Shown here: positions 8,881 through 16,879 of the stretch, in pieces
Numbering within the stretch: the first letter of the stretch is position 1
Layout: each line of letters begins with the position of its first letter
NCBI GenBank assembly: GCA_002151545.1
Contig: CP021237.1
Coordinates: 2,294,001 to 2,358,000 of the forward strand
Direction of reading: 5' to 3'
Source: Sphingobacteriaceae bacterium GW460-11-11-14-LB5
Lineage (GTDB): Bacteria > Bacteroidota > Bacteroidia > Sphingobacteriales > Sphingobacteriaceae
DNA: 64,000 nucleotides
Translations under genes and position numbers: made by a program
The notes under the pieces: generated by a model
What the model was told of the DNA's origin: nothing
Seen by the model: only the letters and a program-made list of their open reading frames with translations
Databases searched by the model: none

Positions 8881-8972
8881 AGCTTTCGGGGATTGAAGCT
8901 AGGATTGAAATACTTAACGTTTTTCGTATTTTCATTTCCTTTCCTAATCTGTTGGCTGTGGGCAAAACCACA
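8881..8972 (+). promoter_or_regulatory. Riboswitch 2 leader: same two hairpins as riboswitch 1
   Basis: The 20 bases at 8881-8900 (AGCTT-n-AAGCT hairpin) are identical to those at 741-760. The TGTGG-n-CCACA hairpin at 8957-8972 ends 5 bases before the ATG at 8978, as in leader 1. The conservation outside the aptamer argues for a shared expression platform. Confidence 0.55.
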
Positions 8973-8977
8973 ATCAA

Positions 8978-10843
8978 ATGAACAAAAAAAGAATGCTAAC
9001 TGTAGCCAGTCTGGGGCTAGCACAGTTAATGATTAGCCAGGTGGCTAATGCTCAAAATCAAGACAGTTTACAACTTAAAGATGTTGTGATTTCTGCAACA
9101 AAAAACGATCAGAAACAATCGCAAACAGGTAAAGTAGTCAGCATTATTAGTCGCGAAGTGCTCGAACGCAGTAACGGCAAATCATTACCCGATTTACTTT
9201 CAGAACAGGCAGGTATTATTATTAGTGGTGGCAACAGCAGTCAGGGGAAAGATAAAAGTATCTTTTTCAGAGGATCAGGCAGTGGTTATACCTTAGTACT
9301 TATTGATGGAATTGTACAAAACGATCCAGCGAGTATCAGCGGTACATTCGATTTACGTCTGTTTTCAATTGATCAGATTGATCATATTGAGATTTTAAGG
9401 GGCGGTCAGTCTACCATTTACGGATCTGATGCGGTTGCAGGTGTAATCAACATTGTAACTAAAAAGGGCGGACCAAAAGGAAATACCATTTACGGTGTAG
9501 CCAGTGCAGGAAGTTTCGAAACCTATAAAGGTACGATCGGTTTAAATGGCGGTGTAGAAGGTTTTTCATACAACATTAACTACACACATTTAAAAACTGA
9601 TGGGATTTCTGAAGCTGTAGCTCCAGCTGGAAGTGCGGCTATATTTGATAAGGATGGCTTTAAAACTGATGGTTTAAATGCTAACTTCGGTATCAAACTC
9701 GACAAAAACTTCTCTGTTAATCCATTTTTACGCTATTTCTATGGCGATTACAAAATAGATGAGGGTGCTTTTGCCGATGGTTTACCTACCAATAATTCTA
9801 TTTTGAAACAGTTTAGTGCAGGTTTCAACTCAGAATATAAATTCAACACAGGTAAAATAACGCTTAACTACAGCCACGAGAGTAACTCAAACAATGTAAA
9901 TTCGAGTTATGCAGGTTTCGAAAGTAAATTTTTAAACTTCGGTAAACTGAATGTAGTTGATTTATTCTACAACCAGAAATTGGGCAATAAATTAGATTTA
10001 TTGGTAGGTATCGACAACAGAAAGATGAAGTTAATTACCGATAGCAAAAACCCGACAACCAACATCTTTGCCGCTTATGGTTCATTGTTTTTACACGATT
10101 TAAGCATTTTTAACCTTGAAGTAGGTGGACGTTACAACAAACATGATCAATATGGAGAAAACTATACTTATTCTGTTACCCCAAGCATCAACATTATTAA
10201 AGAAGTAAAACTTTTTGGAACAGTATCTACTGCATTCAAAATCCCTACGCTGAATATGTTGTTTGGTCAATATGGTGCCAATCTGGATCTGAAACCTGAA
10301 AAATCTCAGAATTATGAAGCCGGTGTAAATTTAAACATGGCTGATGAAGCCTTTACTTTAAGGGTTACCAGTTTCAAACGCGATTTAACTGATGCGATTG
10401 TTTACACCACAGGTTATATTAATCAGGGTAACCAAAAATATAAAGGTTTTGAAGTAGAGCCAGCGGCAAAATTTAGTGTTTTCAATATCAATGCTTACTA
10501 TGCTTTTGTAGAAGGAAATACAGGAACAACCAATTATTTAATCCGCAGGCCAAAGCATACCTTCGGCATTAATGCAGGTGCACAGGCCACAAGCCACTTA
10601 TATGCAAGTGTTAACTTACGTTATTTTGGTAAACGTTTCGATACCAATTTCATCTCTTATTTAGACGAAGAGATGCCATCATACAACCTGTTAAATGCAT
10701 ATGTAGAATATGCCCTGGCTAAAAAACGTGTGAAAATATTTTTTGATGCCAAAAACATCCTGAACAAAAAATACACTGAAATTATTGGCTACAATACACC
10801 TGGCTTCAACTTTAATACAGGTGTAAGTTTTAATATCCGCTAA
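8978..10843 (+). CDS. btuB: TonB-dependent vitamin B12 receptor, BtuB type
   Basis: This 621-residue protein is the length expected for BtuB. It has a signal peptide ending near VANAQ and a TonB-box-like DSLQLKDVVISATK. The plug domain includes GKSLPDLLSEQAGI, FRGSGSGYTLVLIDGI and IEILRGGQSTIYGSDAVAGVINIVTKKG, all classic for this family. A 22-strand barrel follows, ending GFNFNTGVSFNIR. It sits behind cobalamin riboswitch 2. Next to it is a small membrane protein gene (gap 39 bases), probably in the same transcript. Unlike the first receptor it has no BtuG-like partner in its own operon. Confidence 0.9.
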   Translation: MNKKRMLTVASLGLAQLMISQVANAQNQDSLQLKDVVISATKNDQKQSQTGKVVSIISREVLERSNGKSLPDLLSEQAGIIISGGNSSQGKDKSIFFRGSGSGYTLVLIDGIVQNDPASISGTFDLRLFSIDQIDHIEILRGGQSTIYGSDAVAGVINIVTKKGGPKGNTIYGVASAGSFETYKGTIGLNGGVEGFSYNINYTHLKTDGISEAVAPAGSAAIFDKDGFKTDGLNANFGIKLDKNFSVNPFLRYFYGDYKIDEGAFADGLPTNNSILKQFSAGFNSEYKFNTGKITLNYSHESNSNNVNSSYAGFESKFLNFGKLNVVDLFYNQKLGNKLDLLVGIDNRKMKLITDSKNPTTNIFAAYGSLFLHDLSIFNLEVGGRYNKHDQYGENYTYSVTPSINIIKEVKLFGTVSTAFKIPTLNMLFGQYGANLDLKPEKSQNYEAGVNLNMADEAFTLRVTSFKRDLTDAIVYTTGYINQGNQKYKGFEVEPAAKFSVFNINAYYAFVEGNTGTTNYLIRRPKHTFGINAGAQATSHLYASVNLRYFGKRFDTNFISYLDEEMPSYNLLNAYVEYALAKKRVKIFFDAKNILNKKYTEIIGYNTPGFNFNTGVSFNIR

Positions 10844-10882
10844 TAAAGATTTAACTTTGCTTAAATATTAACCAGAAATAGC

Positions 10883-11470
10883 ATGTCTCATTTAAAATTT
10901 AATCCACGCACTTTAATTTTGTTGTCAATAATATTGGCAATAACGGCTTTCCGTTTGCTGGTAACATTCAACTCAGATGAATTAAAGTTTGCCAATTTCT
11001 CATCAATCGGAGCGGTAGCTTTATTTGGAGGTGCATATTTTAAAGATCACCTTAAAGCATTTGCTTTTCCGCTATTGAGTTTATTTTTAAGCGATTTGGT
11101 ACTTTATACAACCATCTATAGAAAGTATGTAGATATGCTCTTGGTTCAAGAACTTTGGACATACCTTGCAATTGCACTAATGGTTTTAGCCGGTCGTTTC
11201 TTATTAAAAAAGGTAAATATTGCCAACTTATTCCTGTCTACAATTGTAATTGTATTTATCCACTGGATTGTAAGTGATATCGGTTCATGGTACGGAAACC
11301 CACTTTATACGCAAAACTTTAGTGGTTTTATAGATTGCTTAATTAAAGCCATTCCATTCGAGATCAGATTTTTAGAAGGAACAGTGATTTACGGCGCTTT
11401 ACTTTTCGGAGCATTCGAAATTTTAAAAGCAAAATACCCGGTATTAAAACTGCAAACACAAGAGTTGTAG
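10883..11470 (+). CDS. Small polytopic membrane protein, DUF6580-like candidate transport component
   Basis: This 195-residue protein has about five hydrophobic segments (roughly residues 10-30, 38-56, 58-76, 90-107, 118-134 and a C-terminal one). The family looks like the Bacteroidota DUF6580 group, often placed beside B12-riboswitch genes; this assignment is from memory. It follows btuB by 39 bases and precedes a terminator. It may be a substrate-binding membrane component (ECF S-like) or a permease for cobalamin or a precursor across the inner membrane, because no BtuC is present. That role is inference. Confidence 0.6.
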   Translation: MSHLKFNPRTLILLSIILAITAFRLLVTFNSDELKFANFSSIGAVALFGGAYFKDHLKAFAFPLLSLFLSDLVLYTTIYRKYVDMLLVQELWTYLAIALMVLAGRFLLKKVNIANLFLSTIVIVFIHWIVSDIGSWYGNPLYTQNFSGFIDCLIKAIPFEIRFLEGTVIYGALLFGAFEILKAKYPVLKLQTQEL

Positions 11471-11518
11471 AAATTTTAATTGGTTGGTGTTGCACCAAAC
11501 AAATGAAATGCAGTATAG

Positions 11519-11558
11519 AAATCCTCTTTTGATTCGATTCAAAAGAGGATTTTTTTTA
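11519..11558 (+). terminator. Rho-independent terminator after the btuB operon
   Basis: AATCCTCTTTTGA pairs with TCAAAAGAGGATT around a short loop and is followed by eight T residues. Confidence 0.88.
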
Positions 11559-11601
11559 ACTTAGAACATCATTACATTTTACCTATTACATCTTACATCC
11601 A

Positions 11602-12543
11602 ATGAAAGTTGTTTCCTTTTTACCTGCCGCTACAAAAATGATTTACGATATGGGCCTGCAGGAATACCTGCATGGTGTAACATTCGAATGTCCTAAAGAG
11701 GCGGCAGATCAACCCAAAGTGGTACGTTGCATATTAGAAGGCAAAAACTATTCGAGCATCGAAATCGACCGGATCTTTTCAGCATCAAAAGCACAGGGCA
11801 AAAGTTTGTATTGGGTAGATGATGCACTGCTGGAAAGCATCGCACCTGATGTGGTTTTCACGCAGGATATATGCGAAGTTTGCAATATCGATACCGTTTG
11901 TACCGAAACAGCGGTAATGAAGCTTAGCAAACAGCCAACACTGGTTCCCTTATCGCCAAATAACTTACAGGATGTTTTCGAATGTGCCATTACCATTGCC
12001 AGGGCTTTAGGGAAGGAAGAAGTGGCTTTAAATTACCTCGCAGGCCTGCAAAAGAAAACAGATCACATTTTAGATCAGCTTAGGGCAAACCGTGCACCAC
12101 TAAAAAGGATCATGCTGATGGAGTGGATCGAACCGATCTACAACTGCGGGCATTGGATTCCTTTTCAGATTGCGGCAGCTGGTGGTGTAGATATGTTGTC
12201 TAATCCCGGAGGCGACTCTATCGTAACCCAATGGGATAAAATCCTGAAATATAATCCAGAGGTACTGGTTATTGCACCATGTGGTTTTGATATGAACAGG
12301 AGTATGGAAGAAATGGAGCTGTTAACCTCAAAACCAGGTTGGAAAGATCTGGAGGCCGTAAAAAACAACCAGGTTTACATTGCCGATTTTGATATGTTTA
12401 CCCAACCGAGTGTAGGTACCCTGGTTGAAGGTATCCAGGCCTTAGCCTGTATGTTCCACCCGGAGATATTTAAGGCAGACGAAAATATAGCCAAAAAATT
12501 CATCAACCACAGCCAGTCTGTGAAATCATTTAAATCTGTGTAA
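11602..12543 (+). CDS. BtuF-like cobalamin-binding protein lacking a signal peptide
   Basis: This 313-residue protein resembles the BtuF/FepB periplasmic-binding fold: VVSFLPAATKMIYDMGL at the start, then DVVFTQDICEVC and LVPLSPNNLQDVFE. The two lobes are joined by a helix near residues 155-170, and EVLVIAPCGFD lies in the C-lobe. The first residues form beta-strand 1 of the fold. There is no leader and no upstream in-frame extension, so the product should stay in the cytoplasm. Cysteines (ICEVCNIDTVC) are clustered near residues 93-101. It may bind corrinoids inside the cell. The next gene starts 8 bases downstream. Confidence 0.72.
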   Translation: MKVVSFLPAATKMIYDMGLQEYLHGVTFECPKEAADQPKVVRCILEGKNYSSIEIDRIFSASKAQGKSLYWVDDALLESIAPDVVFTQDICEVCNIDTVCTETAVMKLSKQPTLVPLSPNNLQDVFECAITIARALGKEEVALNYLAGLQKKTDHILDQLRANRAPLKRIMLMEWIEPIYNCGHWIPFQIAAAGGVDMLSNPGGDSIVTQWDKILKYNPEVLVIAPCGFDMNRSMEEMELLTSKPGWKDLEAVKNNQVYIADFDMFTQPSVGTLVEGIQALACMFHPEIFKADENIAKKFINHSQSVKSFKSV

Positions 12544-12551
12544 CCATATCT

Positions 12552-13238
12552 ATGAAATTAGTCGTTTTAACAGGAGCAGGGATCAGTGCCGAAAGTGGGT
12601 TAAAAACATTTAGGGATTCTGATGGATTATGGGAGGGCTATAATGTTTACGATGTGGCTACCCCCGAAGCCTGGGAGAGAAATCCCGAATTGGTACAGGA
12701 ATTTTATAACGAAAGGAGAAGACAGGTTTTAGCTGCAAAACCCAATCTGGCCCACCAGTTACTGGCCGAATTGGAAAAAGACTTCGACGTTGAGATTATT
12801 ACCCAAAACATTGATGATTTGCACGAAAGGGCAGGCTCAACCAAAGTGACACACCTTCATGGTGTAATTACCAAATCTCAATCTGATAGAAAACCGGAAT
12901 TAACCTATCCCATTGCAGGGTCGGAGATTAAAATGGGCGAGCTTTGCGCGCTGGGTTCCCAACTTCGTCCGCATGTAGTGTGGTTTGGCGAGGCAGTACC
13001 CATGATTGAAGTAGCCGCTAAACTCTGCAAACAGGCCGATTTGTTCGTACTCATCGGAACTTCATTAGCCGTTTACCCGGCAGCAGGTTTAATTGATTTT
13101 GTTCCTTCCTTTGTTGACAAATACATTATCGATCCAAAAACACCTGATGTAAAACGTTATAAAAACGTGATCAACATTGAGAAAAACGCGGTAGAAGGTG
13201 TTGCCACTTTAAAAGATATCTTAGCCAATGCCAGATAA
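12552..13238 (+). CDS. Sir2-family NAD-dependent protein deacylase, CobB-like, without zinc cysteines
   Basis: This 228-residue sirtuin shows the NAD motif GAGISAESGLKTFRD, TQNIDDLHERAG, the catalytic His in LHG, and GTSLAVYPAAG. The class III signature Y-x-x-R (EFYNERRR, near residues 55-62) is present, which in SIRT5 and CobB marks desuccinylase/demalonylase activity. The four zinc-binding cysteines usually found between the catalytic His and RPHVVWFGE are missing; only one Cys remains there. It overlaps the next gene by 11 bases and is 8 bases after the BtuF-like gene, so these three form one operon. The reason for linkage with B12 genes is unknown. Confidence 0.88.
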   Translation: MKLVVLTGAGISAESGLKTFRDSDGLWEGYNVYDVATPEAWERNPELVQEFYNERRRQVLAAKPNLAHQLLAELEKDFDVEIITQNIDDLHERAGSTKVTHLHGVITKSQSDRKPELTYPIAGSEIKMGELCALGSQLRPHVVWFGEAVPMIEVAAKLCKQADLFVLIGTSLAVYPAAGLIDFVPSFVDKYIIDPKTPDVKRYKNVINIEKNAVEGVATLKDILANAR

Positions 13239-13953
13239 AAAGATTTGCATTTTTAACTGGAGTGGTGGTAAAGACAGTACATTGGCTTTACATTATGTTT
13301 TACAAGACCCTACAATCGAAATCCGTTACCTGATTACGACAGTCACTGAAAAATACAATCGTGTTTCGATGCATGGTGTTAGGGAAGCTTTACTCATTAA
13401 ACAAGCCGAAAGTATTGGGATTCCGCTGTATCAGATCCGTTTGGGCGAAATGCCGGATATGGAAACCTACGACCGTACCATGAAGCATCATCTTTCTAAG
13501 TTTAAAGAGGAGGGCATTACGCATTCTATTTTCGGTGATATTTTTTTAGAAGACTTACGTAGCTATCGGGAGAACAAATTGGCCGAAATTGGGCTTAAGG
13601 CTCTTTTTCCGCTCTGGAAAAAAAACACGAAAGATTTGATTGGTGAATTTTTAAACCTGAACTATAAAACCATCATTGTTTGCACGCAGCAAAATCTCGA
13701 AAATTTCTGTGGAAAAGTAATCAGTCATGATTTAATTGATCAGTTACCTGCAGATATTGATCCTTGCGGAGAAAACGGAGAGTTTCATACTTTCGCATTT
13801 GAAGGCCCAATTTTCAAGGATAAAATCACCTTCACCACCGGAGAGAAGGTATTCAGAACTTATAATGCCCCAGGCAAAACCAGCACAGATGATGATTCAC
13901 CATGTTCAACCACAGCACTTTCGGGCTTCTGGTATATGGATTTGTTAGAATAA
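13228..13953 (+). CDS. PP-loop ATP pyrophosphatase, Dph6/DUF71 family
   Basis: This 241-residue protein begins with the PP-loop signature FNWSGGKDSTLAL, which binds ATP for adenylation of a substrate. It then shows the family blocks MHGVREALL, SIFGDIFLEDLRSYRE and DPCGENGEFHTFAFEGPIF. The eukaryotic relative makes diphthamide, but bacteria lack that modification, so the substrate here is unknown. The family recurs next to B12-transport genes in Bacteroidota, suggesting an amidation step in corrinoid salvage; this is inference. The start overlaps the sirtuin gene by 11 bases. Confidence 0.85.
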   Translation: MPDKKICIFNWSGGKDSTLALHYVLQDPTIEIRYLITTVTEKYNRVSMHGVREALLIKQAESIGIPLYQIRLGEMPDMETYDRTMKHHLSKFKEEGITHSIFGDIFLEDLRSYRENKLAEIGLKALFPLWKKNTKDLIGEFLNLNYKTIIVCTQQNLENFCGKVISHDLIDQLPADIDPCGENGEFHTFAFEGPIFKDKITFTTGEKVFRTYNAPGKTSTDDDSPCSTTALSGFWYMDLLE

Positions 13954-14082
13954 TTTTTCTATTTAAAACATTTTGGCATCATTTTTTCTTTAGTAGTTAT
14001 AATTAACTAAATCACACATCCATTTGAAACCTGTTTAGCGAGGTTAGGTAACTAAACAAGTATCATATTAAAATTAAGAGTT

Positions 14083-14577
14083 ATGAAAAAGATATTGGTA
14101 GTAATCGCATTAAGTTCTTCAGTTTTATTTGCTTGTAACAATAAGGCAAAAGAAGAAGCTGCATTAAAACAACAACAGGCTGAAAAACAACTGGCCATTA
14201 AAGCCGTTAAAGATAGTTTAAGGTTAGATAGCTTTAAAAAAGCCGAAGTAGCCAAAGCAGAGCAGGAAAAAGAAGCTAAACACCAGGCAGAATTAGCCGC
14301 AGCTAGGAGATCAGGTTCATCCAGATCTTATGCAAGTTCTGGCGGTGGTTCTAGCAGTGCTTACGGTGGCACACAACCAACAGCTAAGAAAAAAGGTTGG
14401 AGCGATGCAGCTAAAGGCGCAGTTATTGGTGGTGCAGCAGGAGCCGTTGGTGGTGCTTTAATTGATAAGAAAAAAGGTAGAGGTGCGATCATTGGTGGCC
14501 TAGTTGGCGCTGGTGGCGGTTATTTAATTGGTAGAGGCGAAGATAGAAAATCTGGCCGTGTGCAACCTAAAAACTAA
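14083..14577 (+). CDS. Lipoprotein with coiled coil and glycine-zipper domain
   Basis: This 164-residue protein has a lipoprotein signal (LFACNNKAKEE). An Ala/Lys/Glu/Gln-rich coiled coil follows (about residues 22-72), then a Ser/Gly-rich linker and a glycine-zipper region (AAKGAVIGGAAGAVGGALI and IIGGLVGAGGGYLIG, about 107-150). Such zippers form membrane-embedded helical hairpins in outer-membrane lipoproteins of the YMGG/Rick_17kDa type. It stands alone with a strong terminator at 14600-14627. A role in envelope stabilisation is plausible but not shown. Confidence 0.8.
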   Translation: MKKILVVIALSSSVLFACNNKAKEEAALKQQQAEKQLAIKAVKDSLRLDSFKKAEVAKAEQEKEAKHQAELAAARRSGSSRSYASSGGGSSSAYGGTQPTAKKKGWSDAAKGAVIGGAAGAVGGALIDKKKGRGAIIGGLVGAGGGYLIGRGEDRKSGRVQPKN

Positions 14578-14599
14578 AAATCCTTATAAAATAATAGGA

Positions 14600-14627
14600 A
14601 GTCCCGATTTACATCGGGACTTTTTTT
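14600..14627 (+). terminator. Rho-independent terminator
   Basis: AGTCCCGAT-n4-ATCGGGACT followed by seven T residues, 23 bases after the glycine-zipper lipoprotein gene. Confidence 0.9.
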
Positions 14628-14671
14628 GTGCCCTATAAAATGATTTATATATTTAACAAAAAAAAGAAGCG

Positions 14672-15011
14672 ATGACAGAAATTAATACGGCTGCAGATAA
14701 AGGACAGATCCAACACTTCGTTATGTTCTGGTTAAAACCTCAACTAACCAAAACCGAAATCGCAGATTTCGCCAATTTCTTTCGAAAGTTTAAAACCCAT
14801 AAAATATATCAAAACATTAAGTTACGGCTTAGCGGCTAATACACCTGTCCGCCCTGTAACCGATAATTCTTTTACTTATTCGCTTACCATTACTTTTGCC
14901 AACATCGCAGACCATAATGCTTATCAGGAAGATCAAGTGCATTTAGATGCCGTAGAAAAATTCTCTAAGAACTGGTACAGGGTAGTAGTACACGATACAG
15001 TGATTGCTTAA
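14672..15011 (+). pseudogene. Frameshifted Dabb-family (stress-responsive alpha/beta barrel) protein
   Basis: Frame 1 from the ATG at 14672 reads MTEINTAADKGQIQHFVMFW and on to DFANFF. It then degenerates and stops near 14839. Skipping one base at 14783 restores a reading frame continuing ESLKPIKYIKTLSYGLAANT, then FTYSLTITFANIADHNAYQE and HLDAVEKFSKNWYRVVVHD, to a stop at 15011. HFVMFWLK and Y(Q)EDQVHLDAV are typical Dabb-domain ends. The total length of 340 bases is one more than a multiple of three, which fits a single inserted base. Either the gene is inactivated or this is an assembly error. Confidence 0.82.
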
Positions 15012-15446
15012 TCAATTTTGAAGCTGTTTCGCCAACTCAGGGCAGCAGTAGCAGGCAAACGAAACACTTCTCGACTCCGTCATCCTGAACTTGTTTCAGG
15101 ATCTTTCAAACAAGCTGATAAGCATGCAATAATTTTAAGCTACCGAACCCGTGATTGCTTAATCAATTTTGCAGCCCAGTCTTGCCAATTCAAGGCAGCA
15201 GTAGCAGGCAAACGAAACACTCCTCGATTCGCGTCATCCTGACCTTGTTTCAGGATCTTTCAAACAAGCTGATAAGCATGCAATAATTTTAAGCTACCGA
15301 ACCCGTGATTGCTTAATCAATTTTGCAGCCCAGTCTTGCCAATTCAAGGCAGCAGTAGCAGACAAGCGAAACACTCTTCGATTAGTCATCCTGAACATGT
15401 TTCAGGATCTTTCAAGAAAGCTGATAAGCATGCGATAATTTTAAGC
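15000..15446 (+). repeat. Three-copy tandem repeat, period 151-154 bp
   Basis: Copies start with GTGATTGCTTAATCAATTTT at 15000, 15151 and 15305. The first copy begins inside the last codons of the Dabb pseudogene, so the gene's tail is carried in every copy. Each unit contains GGCAGCAGTAGCAG, a CATCCTGAAC/GTTTCAGGATC palindrome and AAGCTGATAAGCATGC. The third copy ends early, lacking TACCGAACCC. The short open frames across it (reading HPELVSGSF) are by-products of the repeat. Confidence 0.9.
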
Positions 15447-15790
15447 CAGACGTCGGAGATTCATATAAACTCAATAGCCTTATATTTTCTTAAATCTCTT
15501 ATATGGTAAAGACGTTTAACATAAAACCTTGGCTAGATCTCCAAAGTAATTAAGATTAACTTTCCTGATAAAACCACCAAACTTCCCATTTATTTGGCAA
15601 AATAAGTACTAAGAATTATATTTTGTAAAGATATTTAAAAATCAATATATCAATTAGTTAAAACCACATACTTAAACAAAAAGTCATATTCAGCATCTCA
15701 ATTTAATGCCAAAACGCCCTTAAATTCAGAATATAATTTCGAAACACAACAAAAAACACTAATAATCAATCAGTTACACCAACAACATAA
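15447..15790. other. AT-rich gene-free stretch
   Basis: I see no coding frame, RNA fold or repeat that I can support here. The stretch is strongly AT-rich and lies between the tandem repeat and a minus-strand operon ending at 15791. Confidence 0.5.
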
Positions 15791-16042
15791 CTAATATTGA
15801 TGCCTGTTATATGCAGTAGTAAAATCAGAACGCATGAGCTTAAACCGCGCGACAACGGTTTGAATAAATTCTTCATCGATAATTTCGAACACATCATTAA
15901 CACCACCTCCACTCAGGTCAAGTTCTGCAAGTTTATAACTTTGCTCAAAGGTACCCTGCTCAAACTTTACGATGTATTTCTGGTTCATCGAAAAAATGGT
16001 AATCTTACATTCCGGATGTGGAAGTTCTGCTACTACTCTCAT
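15791..16042 (-). CDS. Hypothetical 83-residue protein
   Basis: This is a small soluble protein (MRVVAELPHPECKITIF at the start) with strand-rich N-terminus (KYIVKFEQGTFEQSYKLAEL) and a helical acidic C-terminal half. I recognise no domain, though it reads like a conserved Bacteroidota family. It starts 16 bases after the stop of the CrtA-like gene on the same strand, so the two are probably co-transcribed. Confidence comes from codon pattern and spacing only. Confidence 0.6.
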   Translation of the reverse strand: MRVVAELPHPECKITIFSMNQKYIVKFEQGTFEQSYKLAELDLSGGGVNDVFEIIDEEFIQTVVARFKLMRSDFTTAYNRHQY

Positions 16043-16058
16043 TTATTTATATTTTTAT

Positions 16059-16748
16059 TTACAATTCAACAGCTACACCGTTAAGCGTACCCCAGCTATC
16101 TACAATTGAGAAGCGGGCAAACAGTTCTTCTTTATACCATTCGCGCTCCCTGGTGAGCTTAATCACATCAGCATGATCAACAGATTTGTACGCATAGTTT
16201 TTCATACTATCCGCATCCGTCCAGATCGAAAAGGTGGCCTGGTCGAAAAATGGATTTTCGCCAATGCCTGCTGACAAGATAAATCCCGGTGCAATACGCA
16301 TGGCTTCAGCTGCCCTTTTAATATTCTGTCTAAATTCTTTTAACCTGTTTAATTTAATCGCCGCCCGGGTGATCACCGCAATTTTCCCAGCATGACTATT
16401 GTTTACTTTTTCAAATTTAAATGGCTGTACTGCTGACCATAAACCATGACTAGATAAAGGGCTTAGTAAGATCGTAAAACTTTCAATACCAAAGAAACTA
16501 AACCACCTCACTACAAAAGAATCACGATAAAAATGATCACAATCATTCCGGTTATCCCAAGTAGTCAGTACTGCCCAGTGCCTGTAATCAGGCGCTAAAT
16601 CTACCTGAGCATTTTTTCCGCTGCCCATTAACTTCCAAAACCTACACCTTTTATTTAACCATAACGGCAACCTTAAAATCGCCATGCCCATAAAGGCAAA
16701 AGGTATAGTAAGGCCACGGAATCTGGTAATGGTTAAGGCTACGATCAT
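16059..16748 (-). CDS. Spheroidene monooxygenase (CrtA)-like protein
   Basis: This 229-residue protein resembles the CrtA/spheroidene monooxygenase family, a heme-binding carotenoid oxygenase family in phototrophs that also has many members of unknown role. Visible features are FWKLMGSGKNAQVDLAPDYRHWAVLTTWDN near residues 38-66, GLWSAVQPF, and a C-terminal GENPFFDQATFSIW...REREWYKEELFARF block. An N-terminal hydrophobic stretch precedes this; translation could start at a later ATG (residue 20 or 22). No carotenoid genes lie nearby, so the substrate is unknown. The assignment is from motif memory. Confidence 0.6.
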   Translation of the reverse strand: MIVALTITRFRGLTIPFAFMGMAILRLPLWLNKRCRFWKLMGSGKNAQVDLAPDYRHWAVLTTWDNRNDCDHFYRDSFVVRWFSFFGIESFTILLSPLSSHGLWSAVQPFKFEKVNNSHAGKIAVITRAAIKLNRLKEFRQNIKRAAEAMRIAPGFILSAGIGENPFFDQATFSIWTDADSMKNYAYKSVDHADVIKLTREREWYKEELFARFSIVDSWGTLNGVAVEL

Positions 16749-16879
16749 AAACTCACGATTAATGATGCCAAAACTAAGGATTTTAAGAATAGGTTATCAT
16801 TCAAATTTTCGTCATTAAAAACCACCTTTAGCCTACATCTCATAAATCATAATTAACTTTGATTATAGAAACACTCAAA

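Noticed and set aside
15000-15446. CRISPR array
   Set aside because: Units are about 150 bp with no unique spacers, and no cas gene is nearby.
15018-15509. Open frames reading HPELVSGSF across the tandem repeat
   Set aside because: The same peptide appears in every copy because the DNA repeats; no start signal or family is present.
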